DNA of 64,000 nucleotides from Clavibacter phaseoli (GTDB lineage: Bacteria > Actinomycetota > Actinomycetes > Actinomycetales > Microbacteriaceae). The notes under the pieces are model-generated. The model saw only the letters and a program-made list of their open reading frames with translations. It was not told the origin of the DNA and ran no database searches. The DNA is taken from the NCBI RefSeq assembly GCF_021922925.1, contig NZ_CP040786.1, positions 2,232,001 through 2,296,000 of the forward strand. Direction: 5' to 3'. Within the stretch, counting starts at the first letter, position 1; each line of letters starts with the position of its first letter. Positions 1 through 8,966 of the stretch are shown here, piece by piece. The position numbers and the translations under genes were made by a program.

Positions 1-2043
1 GGCCTCCTCGTCCCGGGTCTCCTCCTGTTCGCGACGCCGTTCGGCCGCATGGCGATCTCCGCGGTCGCCGCCCGGCTGCTCCTCCGCGGGCTCGAGCCGG
101 GCGACCACCCGCGCGGCGGCCGCTGGCACCTGCGGATCTGGCTGGCCGAGCAGATCGCGCAGCAGATCGGCGCGGTCGGGCTCGCGGGCGCGCCGTGGAT
201 CACGTACTACGCCCGGGCACTCGGCGCGCGCATCGCCGACGACGTCGACCTGCACACGCTGCCGCCCGTCACGGGCATGCTCCGCATCGGCAGGGGCGCC
301 TCCGTCGAGCCCGAGGTGGACCTCTCCGGGTACTGGATCGACGGCGACACCGTGCGCGTCGGCGCGGTCCGCATCGGCGCGGGCTCCACGGTCGGCACCC
401 GCTCCACGCTCCTGCCGGGCACGCGCATCGGCAAGGGCGCGGAGATCGCGCCGGGCTCGGCCGTGTTCGGCCGCGTGCCGTCGGGCCAGCGCTGGGCCGG
501 ATCCCCCGCCGCGCGCGAGGGCAAGGCCCGCGTCTGGTGGCCCGACCACCGGCCGCCGCGCAACACGCGCTGGGTCGCGGCCTACGGCGCCGCCTCGGTC
601 GGGACCGCGCTCGTGCCCGTCGTGGCGTTCGTCGCGGGCGGCGGGATCCTCGCGGCGGCGATCCGCGGATCCGCCGACCTCGGCGACGCGTGGTGGCGCG
701 GCCTCGGCGCGCTCGTGCCCGCGGTGCTCGTGACCGGGATCGTGCTCGCGCTGCTGGTGGTCGGATCCGTGCGCCTCCTCGGCCTCGGCGTGACCGAGGG
801 CATCCACGCCGTGCGGAGCCGCGTCGGCTGGCAGCTCTGGACCACCGAGCGCCTGCTCGACCTCGCGCGCACCGTGCTCTTCCCCCTCTACGCCGGCCTC
901 TTCACGCCCGTGTGGCTGCGGCTGCTCGGCGCGCGCGTCGGCAAGGACGTCGAGGCGTCGACCGTGCTGCTGATCCCCGCCATGACCACGATCCGCGACG
1001 GCGCCTTCCTCGCCGACGACACGCTCGTCGCCGGCTACGAGCTCGGCGGCGGGTGGATGCGCGTCGCCCGCGCCGAGATCGGCCAGCGCGCGTTCCTCGG
1101 CAACTCCGGCATGGCGGGCCCCGGTCACAAGGTGCCGAAGGACGGCCTCGTCGCCGTGCTCTCGGCCGCACCCACGAAGTCGAAGTCCGGATCCTCCTGG
1201 CTCGGCTCCCCGCCCGTCCGGCTCCGGCGCACCGTCGCCGCGGCCGACGACTCGCGCACGTTCCGGCCGCCGACGCGCCTGCGCGTGGCCCGGATCCTCT
1301 GGGAGCTGCTGCGCGTCGTGCCCGTCCTCGTGACCTGCGCGATCGGCCTCGCCGTGCTCGTGACGCTCGCCGCGCTCACGGAGGCGTGGGGCCCGCTCGT
1401 CGCGTTCCTCCTCGGCGGCGTGGTGCTGCTCGTGGCCGGGGCGGTCGCGGCGGGCATCTCGACGGCAGCGAAGTGGATCCTCATCGGCCGCATCCGTGCG
1501 GAGGAGCACCCGCTGTGGTCGTCGTTCGTGTGGCGCAGCGAGGTGTCGGACGTCTTCACCGAGATGGTCGCCGCGCCGTGGTTCGCGTCGTCGGCCGCCG
1601 GCACGCCCGCGCTCGTCTGGTGGCTGCGGAGCCTCGGCGCGCGCATCGGATCCGGCGTGTGGTGCGACTCGCACTGGCTGCCCGAGGCCGACCTCGTGAC
1701 GCTCGGGGACGCGTCCACGATCAACCGCGGCTGTGTCGTGCAGACGCATCTGTTCCATGATCGGATCATGAGCATGGACACCGTCACCCTCGACGCCGGT
1801 GCGACCCTCGGGCCGCACAGCGTCATCCTCCCCGCGGCGCGCATCGGCCCGCAGGCGACCGTGGGGCCCGCGAGCCTCGTGATGCGCGGGGAGCTCGTGC
1901 CCGAGGCCAGCCGCTGGAGCGGCAACCCGATCGGCCCGTGGCGCGAGGTGACGCTCGGCCGCTACCTGCCCGCGACGCCCGGCGCGTCCGCCGCCACCGC
2001 TCCCGCCGACCCCGCCGCGCGCGCGACCGCCGGTCGCCGGTGA
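1..2043 (+). CDS. Pls/PosA-family non-ribosomal peptide synthetase, C-terminal part (5' end outside window)
   Basis: The frame is open to the left edge, so the gene is truncated at its 5' end; only about 680 C-terminal residues are visible. They alternate hydrophobic segments (near residues 1-30, 205-235, 255-280 and 440-500 of the visible part) with three left-handed beta-helix hexapeptide stretches, for example IGAGSTVGTRSTLLPGTRIG. This is the layout known for the C-terminal half of poly-epsilon-lysine synthetase (Pls) and PosA-type enzymes, where adenylation and carrier domains precede a membrane part carrying tandem soluble domains that join identical amino acids. The stop overlaps the GTG of the downstream peptidase (GTGA), and a phosphopantetheinyl transferase lies just beyond. 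The substrate cannot be inferred because the adenylation domain is outside the window. Confidence 0.82.
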   Translation, partial: GLLVPGLLLFATPFGRMAISAVAARLLLRGLEPGDHPRGGRWHLRIWLAEQIAQQIGAVGLAGAPWITYYARALGARIADDVDLHTLPPVTGMLRIGRGASVEPEVDLSGYWIDGDTVRVGAVRIGAGSTVGTRSTLLPGTRIGKGAEIAPGSAVFGRVPSGQRWAGSPAAREGKARVWWPDHRPPRNTRWVAAYGAASVGTALVPVVAFVAGGGILAAAIRGSADLGDAWWRGLGALVPAVLVTGIVLALLVVGSVRLLGLGVTEGIHAVRSRVGWQLWTTERLLDLARTVLFPLYAGLFTPVWLRLLGARVGKDVEASTVLLIPAMTTIRDGAFLADDTLVAGYELGGGWMRVARAEIGQRAFLGNSGMAGPGHKVPKDGLVAVLSAAPTKSKSGSSWLGSPPVRLRRTVAAADDSRTFRPPTRLRVARILWELLRVVPVLVTCAIGLAVLVTLAALTEAWGPLVAFLLGGVVLLVAGAVAAGISTAAKWILIGRIRAEEHPLWSSFVWRSEVSDVFTEMVAAPWFASSAAGTPALVWWLRSLGARIGSGVWCDSHWLPEADLVTLGDASTINRGCVVQTHLFHDRIMSMDTVTLDAGATLGPHSVILPAARIGPQATVGPASLVMRGELVPEASRWSGNPIGPWREVTLGRYLPATPGASAATAPADPAARATAGRR

Positions 2044-3353
2044 GGGCCGCGGCCGGCCCCGCGTCCGGCGACGACTACACCCCCGAGGTCGGATCCTCCG
2101 CGTACGCGGTCGAGCGCTACGACCTCGACCTCGACTACCGCGTGGCCCGCAACCGCCTCAAGGCGCGCGCCGTGATCACCGCGGTCGCGCGCGAGATCCT
2201 CCCCCGCTTCGAGCTCGACCTCACGGGCCTCCGCGCGGGCGACGTGCGCGTCGACGGCCGCCGCGAGACCCGGCACGTGCAGCGCGGCGGGCGCCTCGTC
2301 GTGACGCCCGCGGCGCCCATCCCCGCGGGCGCGACGTTCACGGTCGACGTCGCCTACTCCGGCGAGCCGGGCCCCCGCCGCACCGTCTGGGGCGAGCTGG
2401 GCTGGGAGGAGCTCGGCGACGGCGTGCTCGTGGCGTCGCAGCCGAGCGGCGCGTCCACCTGGTTCCCGTGCAACGACCGGCCGGACGACCGGGCCCGGTT
2501 CCGGATCCGCGTCGCGTGCGAGGTCGACTACTCCGTCATCGCGAGCGGCCGGCTCGTCTCCCGCCTCGAGCGCTCGGGCCGCGCGACCTGGACCTACGAG
2601 CAGGACGCGCGCACCGCGCCGTACCTCGCGACCGTGCAGATCGGCCGGTACGCCGAGCGGCGCGTGCCCGCGGGATCCACCGAGGCGGTCTTCGCGTACC
2701 CGAAGCCGCGCGAGGCCCGCGTGCTGCAGGACCTCGCGCTCGTGCCGCGCATGATGGCGTTCTTCGAGACGCTGTTCGGGCCGTACCCGTTCGGCGAGTA
2801 CCGCGTGGTGGTCACGGACGACGAGCTGGAGATCCCTCTCGAGGCGCAGGCGATGGCGGTGCTCGGGGCCAACCACGCCGACGGCACGGGCGGATCCGAG
2901 CGGCTCGTCGCCCACGAGCTCGCGCACCAGTGGTTCGGCAACCAGGTGGGCCTCGCGTCGTGGCAGCACATCTGGCTCAACGAGGGCTTCGCCTGCTACG
3001 CCGAGTGGCTGTGGTCGGAGGAGTCCGGCGGGCCGACCGCGGACCAGCTCGCGCGGCAGCACCATTCGCGCCTCGCCCGCGACGGCACGCAGCTCGGCAT
3101 CGGAGATCCGGGTCCCGAGTCGATGTTCGACGACGTGGTCTACAAGCGCGGCGCCCTCGCCCTGCACGCGCTGCGGCTGACGCTCGGCGACGCCTCGTGG
3201 CGGGAGCTGCTGCTCAAGTGGACGGATCCGGCGTGGACGGATCCGCGCACCACGGACGACCTCGTGACCGCGGCCGGCGACGCGGGCGCGCTGCTGCGGG
3301 CGTGGCTCGCGGACGGGCCGCTGCCGCAGCTGCCGCGGGTGGGGCGGCGCTGA
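2040..3353 (+). CDS. M1-family zinc aminopeptidase, coupled to the synthetase
   Basis: A 437-residue metallopeptidase with the gluzincin motif: H292-E293-L-A-H296 and the third zinc ligand E315 in WLNEGF. The substrate-anchoring GAMEN motif is not canonical; the equivalent stretch reads EAQAM before LGANH. No signal peptide is seen. I chose the GTG at 2040 because it overlaps the upstream TGA in a GTGA arrangement and lies just before the conserved N-terminal beta domain. The protein is short for M1 (many are 600-850 residues) and lacks the large C-terminal helical domain. Pls producers are known to carry M1-type polymer-degrading peptidases, so the enzyme may trim or degrade the product of the upstream synthetase. 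That role is inference. Confidence 0.85.
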   Translation: MRAAAGPASGDDYTPEVGSSAYAVERYDLDLDYRVARNRLKARAVITAVAREILPRFELDLTGLRAGDVRVDGRRETRHVQRGGRLVVTPAAPIPAGATFTVDVAYSGEPGPRRTVWGELGWEELGDGVLVASQPSGASTWFPCNDRPDDRARFRIRVACEVDYSVIASGRLVSRLERSGRATWTYEQDARTAPYLATVQIGRYAERRVPAGSTEAVFAYPKPREARVLQDLALVPRMMAFFETLFGPYPFGEYRVVVTDDELEIPLEAQAMAVLGANHADGTGGSERLVAHELAHQWFGNQVGLASWQHIWLNEGFACYAEWLWSEESGGPTADQLARQHHSRLARDGTQLGIGDPGPESMFDDVVYKRGALALHALRLTLGDASWRELLLKWTDPAWTDPRTTDDLVTAAGDAGALLRAWLADGPLPQLPRVGRR

Positions 3354-3357
3354 CGGG

Positions 3358-3948
3358 TCAGACGTCGGATCCGGGTCCGGCCGGGCTCGGGATCCGCACG
3401 TCGAGCTCCCCGAGGCCGCGTCGCGCGACCGCCGTGACCAGGCCAGGCCCGAGGTCCGCGTCGACAACGCGGTAGCGGGCGGGCTCGTCGTCGATCCACC
3501 CGACGGTCCCGTGCCCGTCGTCCTCGAAGTGGACGAGCGACGGCTCGACCCGGAGCCCGCGCCCGTCGGCCTTCAGCACGGCCTCGATCCGCACCCACTC
3601 GCCGAGCGGTGTCCCGGGCGGCGCCTCCCGGCCGCGGGGCTCGGCGTCGACCCCGATCGGCCCGCAGGCGCTGACCGCGACGACGACGAGGGCGCCCGCG
3701 TGCGCGACGCTCGCGTGCAGGGCGTCGAGCGCGCGGGATCCGCCGAGCACCGGCCGCCCGTGGTCGCCGCCGCACGTGGCGCAGCGGGCGCGGACGGTGA
3801 CGTCGGCGGGATCCGCGCCCACGATCTCCGCGGCGAGCGCGCGGAGGGCGGCGCGGCCGGCGGCGGTGCGGGCGGCGGCGGTGCGGGCGGGGCGATCGGC
3901 AGACGCGTCGACAGGGATGCGAGCGACGAGCACGGCATCGTGCGTCAT
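3358..3948 (-). CDS. 4'-phosphopantetheinyl transferase superfamily protein
   Basis: A 196-residue protein that would transfer phosphopantetheine from CoA to carrier-protein serines. The first family motif is present as CGPIGVDAEP. The second, usually W-x-x-K-E-A-x-x-K, reads WVRIEAVLK, so the Glu and last Lys are kept but the first Lys is Ile. Start ATG 3948 overlaps the stop of the upstream DUF6584-like gene (ATGA). It converges on the synthetase/peptidase pair with a 4-base gap. Priming the carrier domain of the adjacent synthetase is the obvious role, though this is inferred from position. The N-terminus is Ala/Arg-rich and less conserved. Confidence 0.78.
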   Translation of the reverse strand: MTHDAVLVARIPVDASADRPARTAAARTAAGRAALRALAAEIVGADPADVTVRARCATCGGDHGRPVLGGSRALDALHASVAHAGALVVVAVSACGPIGVDAEPRGREAPPGTPLGEWVRIEAVLKADGRGLRVEPSLVHFEDDGHGTVGWIDDEPARYRVVDADLGPGLVTAVARRGLGELDVRIPSPAGPGSDV

Positions 3949-4622
3949 GATCCGCCGGGAGTGCCCGAGCCCGGCGGATCCGCGGGGAGCACGCCCTCGT
4001 CCACCTCCGACACGGTCGGTCGCGCCGGTCTCCGCAGCGCGTTCACCCATGCCAGCACGACCGCGGCGACCGCAAGCCCGATCACGGCGAGCGTGATCCA
4101 GCGCGTGAAGCCGCTCGTCGACGCCCCGAGCAGCGCCCCGACGAACGTCACGGCGACGTCGACGAGGAGGAGCACGACCGCGATGATCCCCACGACGAGG
4201 GCGTAGCCGTCCAGCGGGCCCGCGGGTCCCGGGAGCGGCCCCGGCGTCGGCGGAGTCGCCCTGCGCGACAGCAGCTCCCGCTGCACCGGGATCCGCGCCG
4301 CCAGCAGGCGTGCATCGTCCGGGATCGGCGCGGCGGGCAGGTGCAGGAACCCGCGCACGTCCCCGCCGACCGGATACGAGGCCGCGAAGAGCCGCGCGGT
4401 GCGGTCGCGCTCGTACGTGGTCGTCCAGCCGGGGAACACGATGCCCCACCGGCCGGCCTGGTCATGCGTGCCGTCGTCGCGGTACCACTCCGCGAGGAGA
4501 CGCCGGGCGGCCCGCTCGTCGGGATGCGCCTCCACGCGCGACCGCAGCGACTGGATCCCCTTGGCGCGCTCGCCGTCGCTCCGCATCACCGTGGCGCGCG
4601 CGATCGCCCCGGCCTCGTCCAT
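3945..4622 (-). CDS. DUF6584-like protein with two membrane segments
   Basis: A 225-residue protein. The N-terminal 110 residues form a helical, TPR-like stretch with the signature LLAEWYRDDGTHDQAGRWG, which resembles DUF6584 proteins of actinobacteria. Two hydrophobic helices follow (about 140-165 and 178-198), then a short acidic cytoplasmic-looking tail. Function unknown. Its last bases overlap the start of the phosphopantetheinyl transferase gene, so the two are likely co-transcribed. A CACGAT box lies 6 bases before the ATG, which may be a leaderless promoter. Confidence 0.7.
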   Translation of the reverse strand: MDEAGAIARATVMRSDGERAKGIQSLRSRVEAHPDERAARRLLAEWYRDDGTHDQAGRWGIVFPGWTTTYERDRTARLFAASYPVGGDVRGFLHLPAAPIPDDARLLAARIPVQRELLSRRATPPTPGPLPGPAGPLDGYALVVGIIAVVLLLVDVAVTFVGALLGASTSGFTRWITLAVIGLAVAAVVLAWVNALRRPARPTVSEVDEGVLPADPPGSGTPGGS

Positions 4623-4634
4623 CCGCTCATCGTG
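4620..4634 (-). promoter_or_regulatory. Candidate leaderless promoter of the DUF6584-like gene
   Basis: On the minus strand CACGAT is followed by 6 bases and the ATG at 4622. The first base deviates from TANNNT, so this is one of the weaker members of the leaderless series in this window. Confidence 0.35.
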
Positions 4635-4686
4635 GCAGGCGGTCGGCGCGAGCGCATCCGCCCCCCCGGTGCGCGGGACACGGCGC

Positions 4687-5145
4687 TCAGTCCAGGTCGC
4701 GCGCCAGCCTCTCGTCCGTCTCCGTCGCCTGCCGGGTGACGCCCGCGTCGTCGACGTACGCGTACGTCGTGGTCGTCGTCTCCCCCGTGCCGCGGTAGCC
4801 GAGCCGCCCGTAGAGCGCGCGGGCCCGCGGGTTGTCGAGGCCGACGCCGACCGCGAGGCGTCCGGGGGCGATGCGCTCCTCGGCCGCGCGGATGATCGCC
4901 GTGCCGATCCCCCGGCCGCGCTCCGCCGCGTCCACCTGCAGGTTCCGCAGCTCGGGCACGTCGCCGCGGAGGTCGAGCTGGCCGGCGCCCACGGGACGGT
5001 CGCCGTCCCAGGCCACGAGCAGCGTGGATCCGCCCGCCTCCTGCAGCGCCCACATCGCGCGCGCGAAGCCGTGGCCGGGCGGCTCGTCGCGTTCGAGCCG
5101 CCCGACCTCCGAGGCCGCGAGCGCGCGGACCTCGATCGCGGTCAC
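4687..5145 (-). CDS. GNAT-family N-acetyltransferase
   Basis: A 152-residue acetyl-CoA-dependent acetyltransferase. The core shows LRNLQVDAAERGRGIGTAII (motif A, with the Q/R-x-x-G-x-G/A loop), then VGVGLDNPRARALYGRLGYR (motif B with the Asn and Tyr of the family). The substrate is unknown. It starts with a GTG at 5145, directly abutting the stop codon of putA, so it is translated from the putA transcript. A link to proline use is possible but not shown by the sequence. Confidence 0.82.
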   Translation of the reverse strand: MTAIEVRALAASEVGRLERDEPPGHGFARAMWALQEAGGSTLLVAWDGDRPVGAGQLDLRGDVPELRNLQVDAAERGRGIGTAIIRAAEERIAPGRLAVGVGLDNPRARALYGRLGYRGTGETTTTTYAYVDDAGVTRQATETDERLARDLD

Positions 5146-8100
5146 CTAGATGACCGCCTCGCTCCAGTCGTCCGGGTTGCCGAAGCGGTGGGCCGTGATG
5201 CTGATGGCCTGCTCGCGCAGGAACGTGAGCATCTCGACGCGGCCGGCCGCCGTGACCTCGTCGGCGAAGACCGCGACGTCGGGCGTGCCGCGGAGCGCGT
5301 CGGACAGGGCCCGCGCCTCCACGAGCCGCGCGTCCCGGGCGGCGACGAGCCGCACGCGCTCCGTCGCGATCCCGGACGCCGCCACTCGGGCGAGCCACGC
5401 GTCGTCCGTCTCGATGGTCACGTGCACGCTCGGCAGGTCCTCGAGCACCTGGCCGAGGCCGGCCGGGAGGATCCCCGGCACCGACACGTGCATCTCCGCG
5501 CGCGCGAGGCGACCGGCCGCGAGCACGCGCAGCAGGTCGGCGAGCGCGCCCGACTCCGTGAGGCGCACCGTGACGGGCAGCGGACGGTAGCGGAACAGGT
5601 TCCGCTCCACGCCGAGGCCGCTCGGGTCCTTCACCTGGCCGAACTCCTCGTGCCAGGCGACCGCGTCGCTGAGCGCCGAGCGGCGGACGAGGTCGAAGTC
5701 CTCGTAGCGGATGGCGGGCTGCGCCGACTCGATCAGCTCCGTGACCCGCGGCGCGAGCCCGCGCAGGTGCAGCGAGCTCGAGTGCCGGCCCTCGTCGGAG
5801 ACCCAGGAGCCGAGGCCCATGAGGTAGTTCGGGCCGCCGGCCTTGGTGCCGGATCCGACCGAGGAGCGCTTCCAGCCGCCGAACGGCTGGCGCTGCACGA
5901 TCGCGCCCGTGATCCCGCGGTTCACGTAGAGGTTGCCGGCCTCCACGGTCTCGAGCCACTGCTCGAGCTCGCGTGCGTCGAGGCTGTGCAGGCCCGCGGT
6001 GAGGCCGTAGGGGATGGCGTTCTGGAAGCGGATGGCCTCCTCGAGCGTGCGGGCGCGCATCACGCCGAGCACGGGGCCGAAGAACTCGGTGAGGTGGAAG
6101 TACGACCCGGGCTTCACGCCGTCGCGGACGCCCGGGGACCAGAGGCGGCCGGTCACGTCCTTCGCCTCCGGCTCGACGAGCCACTTCTCGCCGACGCCCA
6201 GCTGCGTGAGCGCGTGCTTGAGCTTGCCCGCGGCGGGCTCGATGATCGGGCCCATCTGCGTGGTGGGATCCGACGGGTAGCCGACCCGCAGCGACGACAC
6301 GGCGTCGGTGAGCTGCGTGAGGAACCGGCGCGACCTGCCGACCGAGCCCACGAGGATCACGAGGCTCGCCGCCGAGCACTTCTGGCCGGCGTGGCCGAAC
6401 GCGCTCTTCACGACGTCGGCCGCGGCCAGGTCGAGGTCGGCGCTCGGGGTCACGATGATGGCGTTCTTGCCGCTGGTCTCGGCGAGGAGCGGGAGGTCGC
6501 TCTTCCAGGAGCGGAAGACCTCGGCGGTCTCGTAGCCGCCCGTGAGGATCACGCGGTCGACCGCCGGGTGCGAGATGAGGTGCTCGCCGAACTCGGCCTC
6601 GCCCGCGTCGACGAGCGCGAGCAGCTCGCGCGGCACGCCGGCCTCCCGGAGCGCCTCGACCAGCACGGCGCCGGAGCGGCGGGCCTGGCCGGCCGGCTTC
6701 ACGACCACGCCGCTGCCGGAGGCGAGGGCCGCGAGCATGCTGCCCGCGGGGATCGCGACGGGGAAGTTCCACGGCGGCGCCACGACGGTCACGCGCGACG
6801 GCACGAAGCGGGCGCCCTGCACCCGGTCGAGGTCGCGGGCGCGCTCGGCGTAGTAGTGCGCGAAGTCCACGGCCTCGCTGACCTCGGGGTCGGCCTCGGC
6901 GATCGTCTTGCCGGTCTCCGACGCCATGACCTCGATGAGGCGCGCGCGGTTGCGCTCGATCGCGACGCCCACGCGGTGCAGGAGGGCGGCGCGCTGGTCT
7001 CCGGGGCGGGCGCCCCAGGACGCGGCGGCCGTGCGGACGCCGTCGATGAGGTCGTCGAGCTGGTCGGTGGAGTCGATGCGGGCGGCCTCGATGGTCGCGA
7101 CGCCGAGCTGCGAGGCCTCGACGCGCGCCAGGATCTCGCGGCCCCAGGCGCGGTTCGTCGGCAGCGCCGGATCCGTGTCCGCCGCGTTGTGGAACGGCGT
7201 CGTGGACGCGTCCGGGTCGACGAGCGCGTCGGGCGTCAGCAGCGAGCCGCGCGTGAAGCCCATCACCACGCTCGTGAGCTGCGGGTCGACCTCCTCCTCG
7301 AGCTCCTCCGGCGTCTGGGGCTCGGCGAGCGGATCCACGTCGTCGAGCTCCGGCGGGAACCGTCGGTCCTGCGTGCGGTTCGGCGCCGGGATCGCGTCGT
7401 CGACGCCCGCGAGCGACGCCCGGAAGCGCGACTCCTCGCGCGCGAACAGCTCAGCTGACGTGCTCAGCTCGAACACCGCCGACATGAAGTTCTCCTGGCT
7501 CGCGTTCTCCTCCAGGCGGCGGATGAGGTACGAGATGGCCACGTCGAACTCGGTCGGGTGCACGACGGGCGTGTAGAGGAGGAGGCCGCCGACCGTGCGC
7601 TTCACGGCCTCGGCCTGACCGGTCGCCATGCCGAGCAGCATCTCGAACTCGATCCGGTCGGTGACGCCGCGCTCCTCGGCGAGCAGCCACGCGTAGGCGA
7701 CGTCGAAGAGGTTGTGGCCGGCGACGCCGACCTTCACGGCGTCGGCCGCCGCGGGGGCGAGCGCGTGCTCGAGCATGCGCTTGTAGTGCGTGTCGGTCTG
7801 CTCCTTGGTGGCCCAGGTGGCGACGGGCCAGTCGTGCATGCGGGCGTCGACCTGCTCCATCGCGAGGTTCGCGCCCTTGACGATGCGGACCTTGATGGGC
7901 GCCCCGCCCGCCGCGCGCCGCTGCTGCGCCCACGCCGTGAGCCGCTGCAGCCCGGCGAGCGCGTCGGGCAGGTACGCCTGCAGCACGATCCCGGCCTCGA
8001 GGCCCTTCAGCTGCGGCTGGTCGAGCACGCGCGTGAACACCTCGATGGTGAGGTCGAGGTCCTTGTACTCCTCCATGTCGAGGTTGATGAACTTCGGGGT

Positions 8101-8796
8101 CGCGGCCTTCGACGCCAGCTCGTACAGCGGGGTGAGGCGCTCGACGACCTTGTCGACGGCCTCGTCGAACGCCCACATCGACAGCTGCGAGACGACGCTC
8201 GACACCTTGATGGAGACGTAGTCCACGTCGTCGCGGGCGAGCAGCTCGCGCGTGCCCGCGAGGCGGCGCGCGGCCTCCTTCTCGCCGAGGACGGCCTCGC
8301 CGAGCAGGTTGAGGTTGAGGCGGGATCCGCCCTCGCGCAGCTTGGCGATGGCCGGGCCGAGCTTCTCGCTCGTCGCGTCGACGATGAGGTGGCCGACCAT
8401 CTCGCGCAGCACGCGGCGCGCGACGGGCACGACGACCTGGGGCAGGACGGGGCCGAGGATGCCGCCCGCGCGGATCGCGCCCTGCATGTACCAGGGCAGG
8501 AAGCCGGGGGTCTTGGCGGTGAGCGCGGCGAGGCTGTTGCCGGCGACCGGCAGGTCCTCGGGGCGGACGACGCGGTCGACGAAGCCGATGGTGAAGTCGA
8601 GGCCGTTCTCGTCCTTGAGGACGCCCGCGAGGCGCTCGGCGGAGGGATCCGCGGGGTGCTGCGCCGCCTCGGCGAGCCACGTGCGCACGAGGGCGACGGA
8701 CCGGTCGGCGAGCGCCTCGCGGTCCGGGGCGGCGGGGGCGCCGTCCATCGTCGGGATCTGCGCGGTCTCGGGGGCGGATGCGGTCTCGGCGGTCAT
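5146..8796 (-). CDS. putA: Bifunctional proline dehydrogenase / L-glutamate gamma-semialdehyde dehydrogenase
   Basis: A 1216-residue PutA that oxidises proline to glutamate: FAD-dependent proline dehydrogenase in roughly residues 30-480 and an NAD-dependent aldehyde dehydrogenase in roughly 560-1010. The ALDH nucleophile is C807 in FGHAGQKCSAAS. No N-terminal ribbon-helix-helix DNA-binding domain is present, so it is not a self-regulating PutA of the E. coli type. About 200 C-terminal residues follow the ALDH domain, as in long PutA proteins. ATG 8796 is the natural start. A LysR gene diverges from it with a palindromic region in between. A GNAT gene follows without spacing. Confidence 0.96.
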   Translation of the reverse strand: MTAETASAPETAQIPTMDGAPAAPDREALADRSVALVRTWLAEAAQHPADPSAERLAGVLKDENGLDFTIGFVDRVVRPEDLPVAGNSLAALTAKTPGFLPWYMQGAIRAGGILGPVLPQVVVPVARRVLREMVGHLIVDATSEKLGPAIAKLREGGSRLNLNLLGEAVLGEKEAARRLAGTRELLARDDVDYVSIKVSSVVSQLSMWAFDEAVDKVVERLTPLYELASKAATPKFINLDMEEYKDLDLTIEVFTRVLDQPQLKGLEAGIVLQAYLPDALAGLQRLTAWAQQRRAAGGAPIKVRIVKGANLAMEQVDARMHDWPVATWATKEQTDTHYKRMLEHALAPAAADAVKVGVAGHNLFDVAYAWLLAEERGVTDRIEFEMLLGMATGQAEAVKRTVGGLLLYTPVVHPTEFDVAISYLIRRLEENASQENFMSAVFELSTSAELFAREESRFRASLAGVDDAIPAPNRTQDRRFPPELDDVDPLAEPQTPEELEEEVDPQLTSVVMGFTRGSLLTPDALVDPDASTTPFHNAADTDPALPTNRAWGREILARVEASQLGVATIEAARIDSTDQLDDLIDGVRTAAASWGARPGDQRAALLHRVGVAIERNRARLIEVMASETGKTIAEADPEVSEAVDFAHYYAERARDLDRVQGARFVPSRVTVVAPPWNFPVAIPAGSMLAALASGSGVVVKPAGQARRSGAVLVEALREAGVPRELLALVDAGEAEFGEHLISHPAVDRVILTGGYETAEVFRSWKSDLPLLAETSGKNAIIVTPSADLDLAAADVVKSAFGHAGQKCSAASLVILVGSVGRSRRFLTQLTDAVSSLRVGYPSDPTTQMGPIIEPAAGKLKHALTQLGVGEKWLVEPEAKDVTGRLWSPGVRDGVKPGSYFHLTEFFGPVLGVMRARTLEEAIRFQNAIPYGLTAGLHSLDARELEQWLETVEAGNLYVNRGITGAIVQRQPFGGWKRSSVGSGTKAGGPNYLMGLGSWVSDEGRHSSSLHLRGLAPRVTELIESAQPAIRYEDFDLVRRSALSDAVAWHEEFGQVKDPSGLGVERNLFRYRPLPVTVRLTESGALADLLRVLAAGRLARAEMHVSVPGILPAGLGQVLEDLPSVHVTIETDDAWLARVAASGIATERVRLVAARDARLVEARALSDALRGTPDVAVFADEVTAAGRVEMLTFLREQAISITAHRFGNPDDWSEAVI

Positions 8797-8880
8797 GCGG
8801 GAACCTCTTCGTCTCGGGTGGGCCGGAGCCCCGTCGTCGGCCGCGCTGCGGGCGCGTCCTCCCAGTGTGCGACCATGCTC

Positions 8881-8934
8881 TCATCGGATGCGCTGAACGT
8901 TTCCGATGATCATCGTGCGGCCCTGCCGATGATT
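8881..8934. promoter_or_regulatory. Probable LysR operator region between putA and the LysR gene
   Basis: Contains TCATCGGA and TCCGATGA (8881-8888 and 8902-8909), perfect 8-base inverted arms separated by 13 bases. A nested 12-base palindrome CGATGATCATCG lies at 8904-8915, and a further half-site GCCGATGATT at 8925-8934. Repeated CCGATGA half-sites in a divergent intergenic region are typical of LysR-type activators. The site lies 85-140 bases upstream of putA and 33-86 upstream of the regulator. Confidence 0.6.
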
Positions 8935-8966
8935 CCACGCTCGGCCGCGATCCCCGGGAGGCGCAC

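Noticed and set aside
195..1760. 521-codon frame inside the synthetase gene
   Set aside because: Arg/Ala/Pro low-complexity translation typical of a shifted frame; no start signal or motif.
4399..7458. Open frame of about 1000 codons on the plus strand across the putA region
   Set aside because: It is the antisense shadow of putA. Its composition is Arg/Glu/Ala/Val-rich without domain motifs, while the minus-strand frame carries complete PRODH and ALDH signatures.
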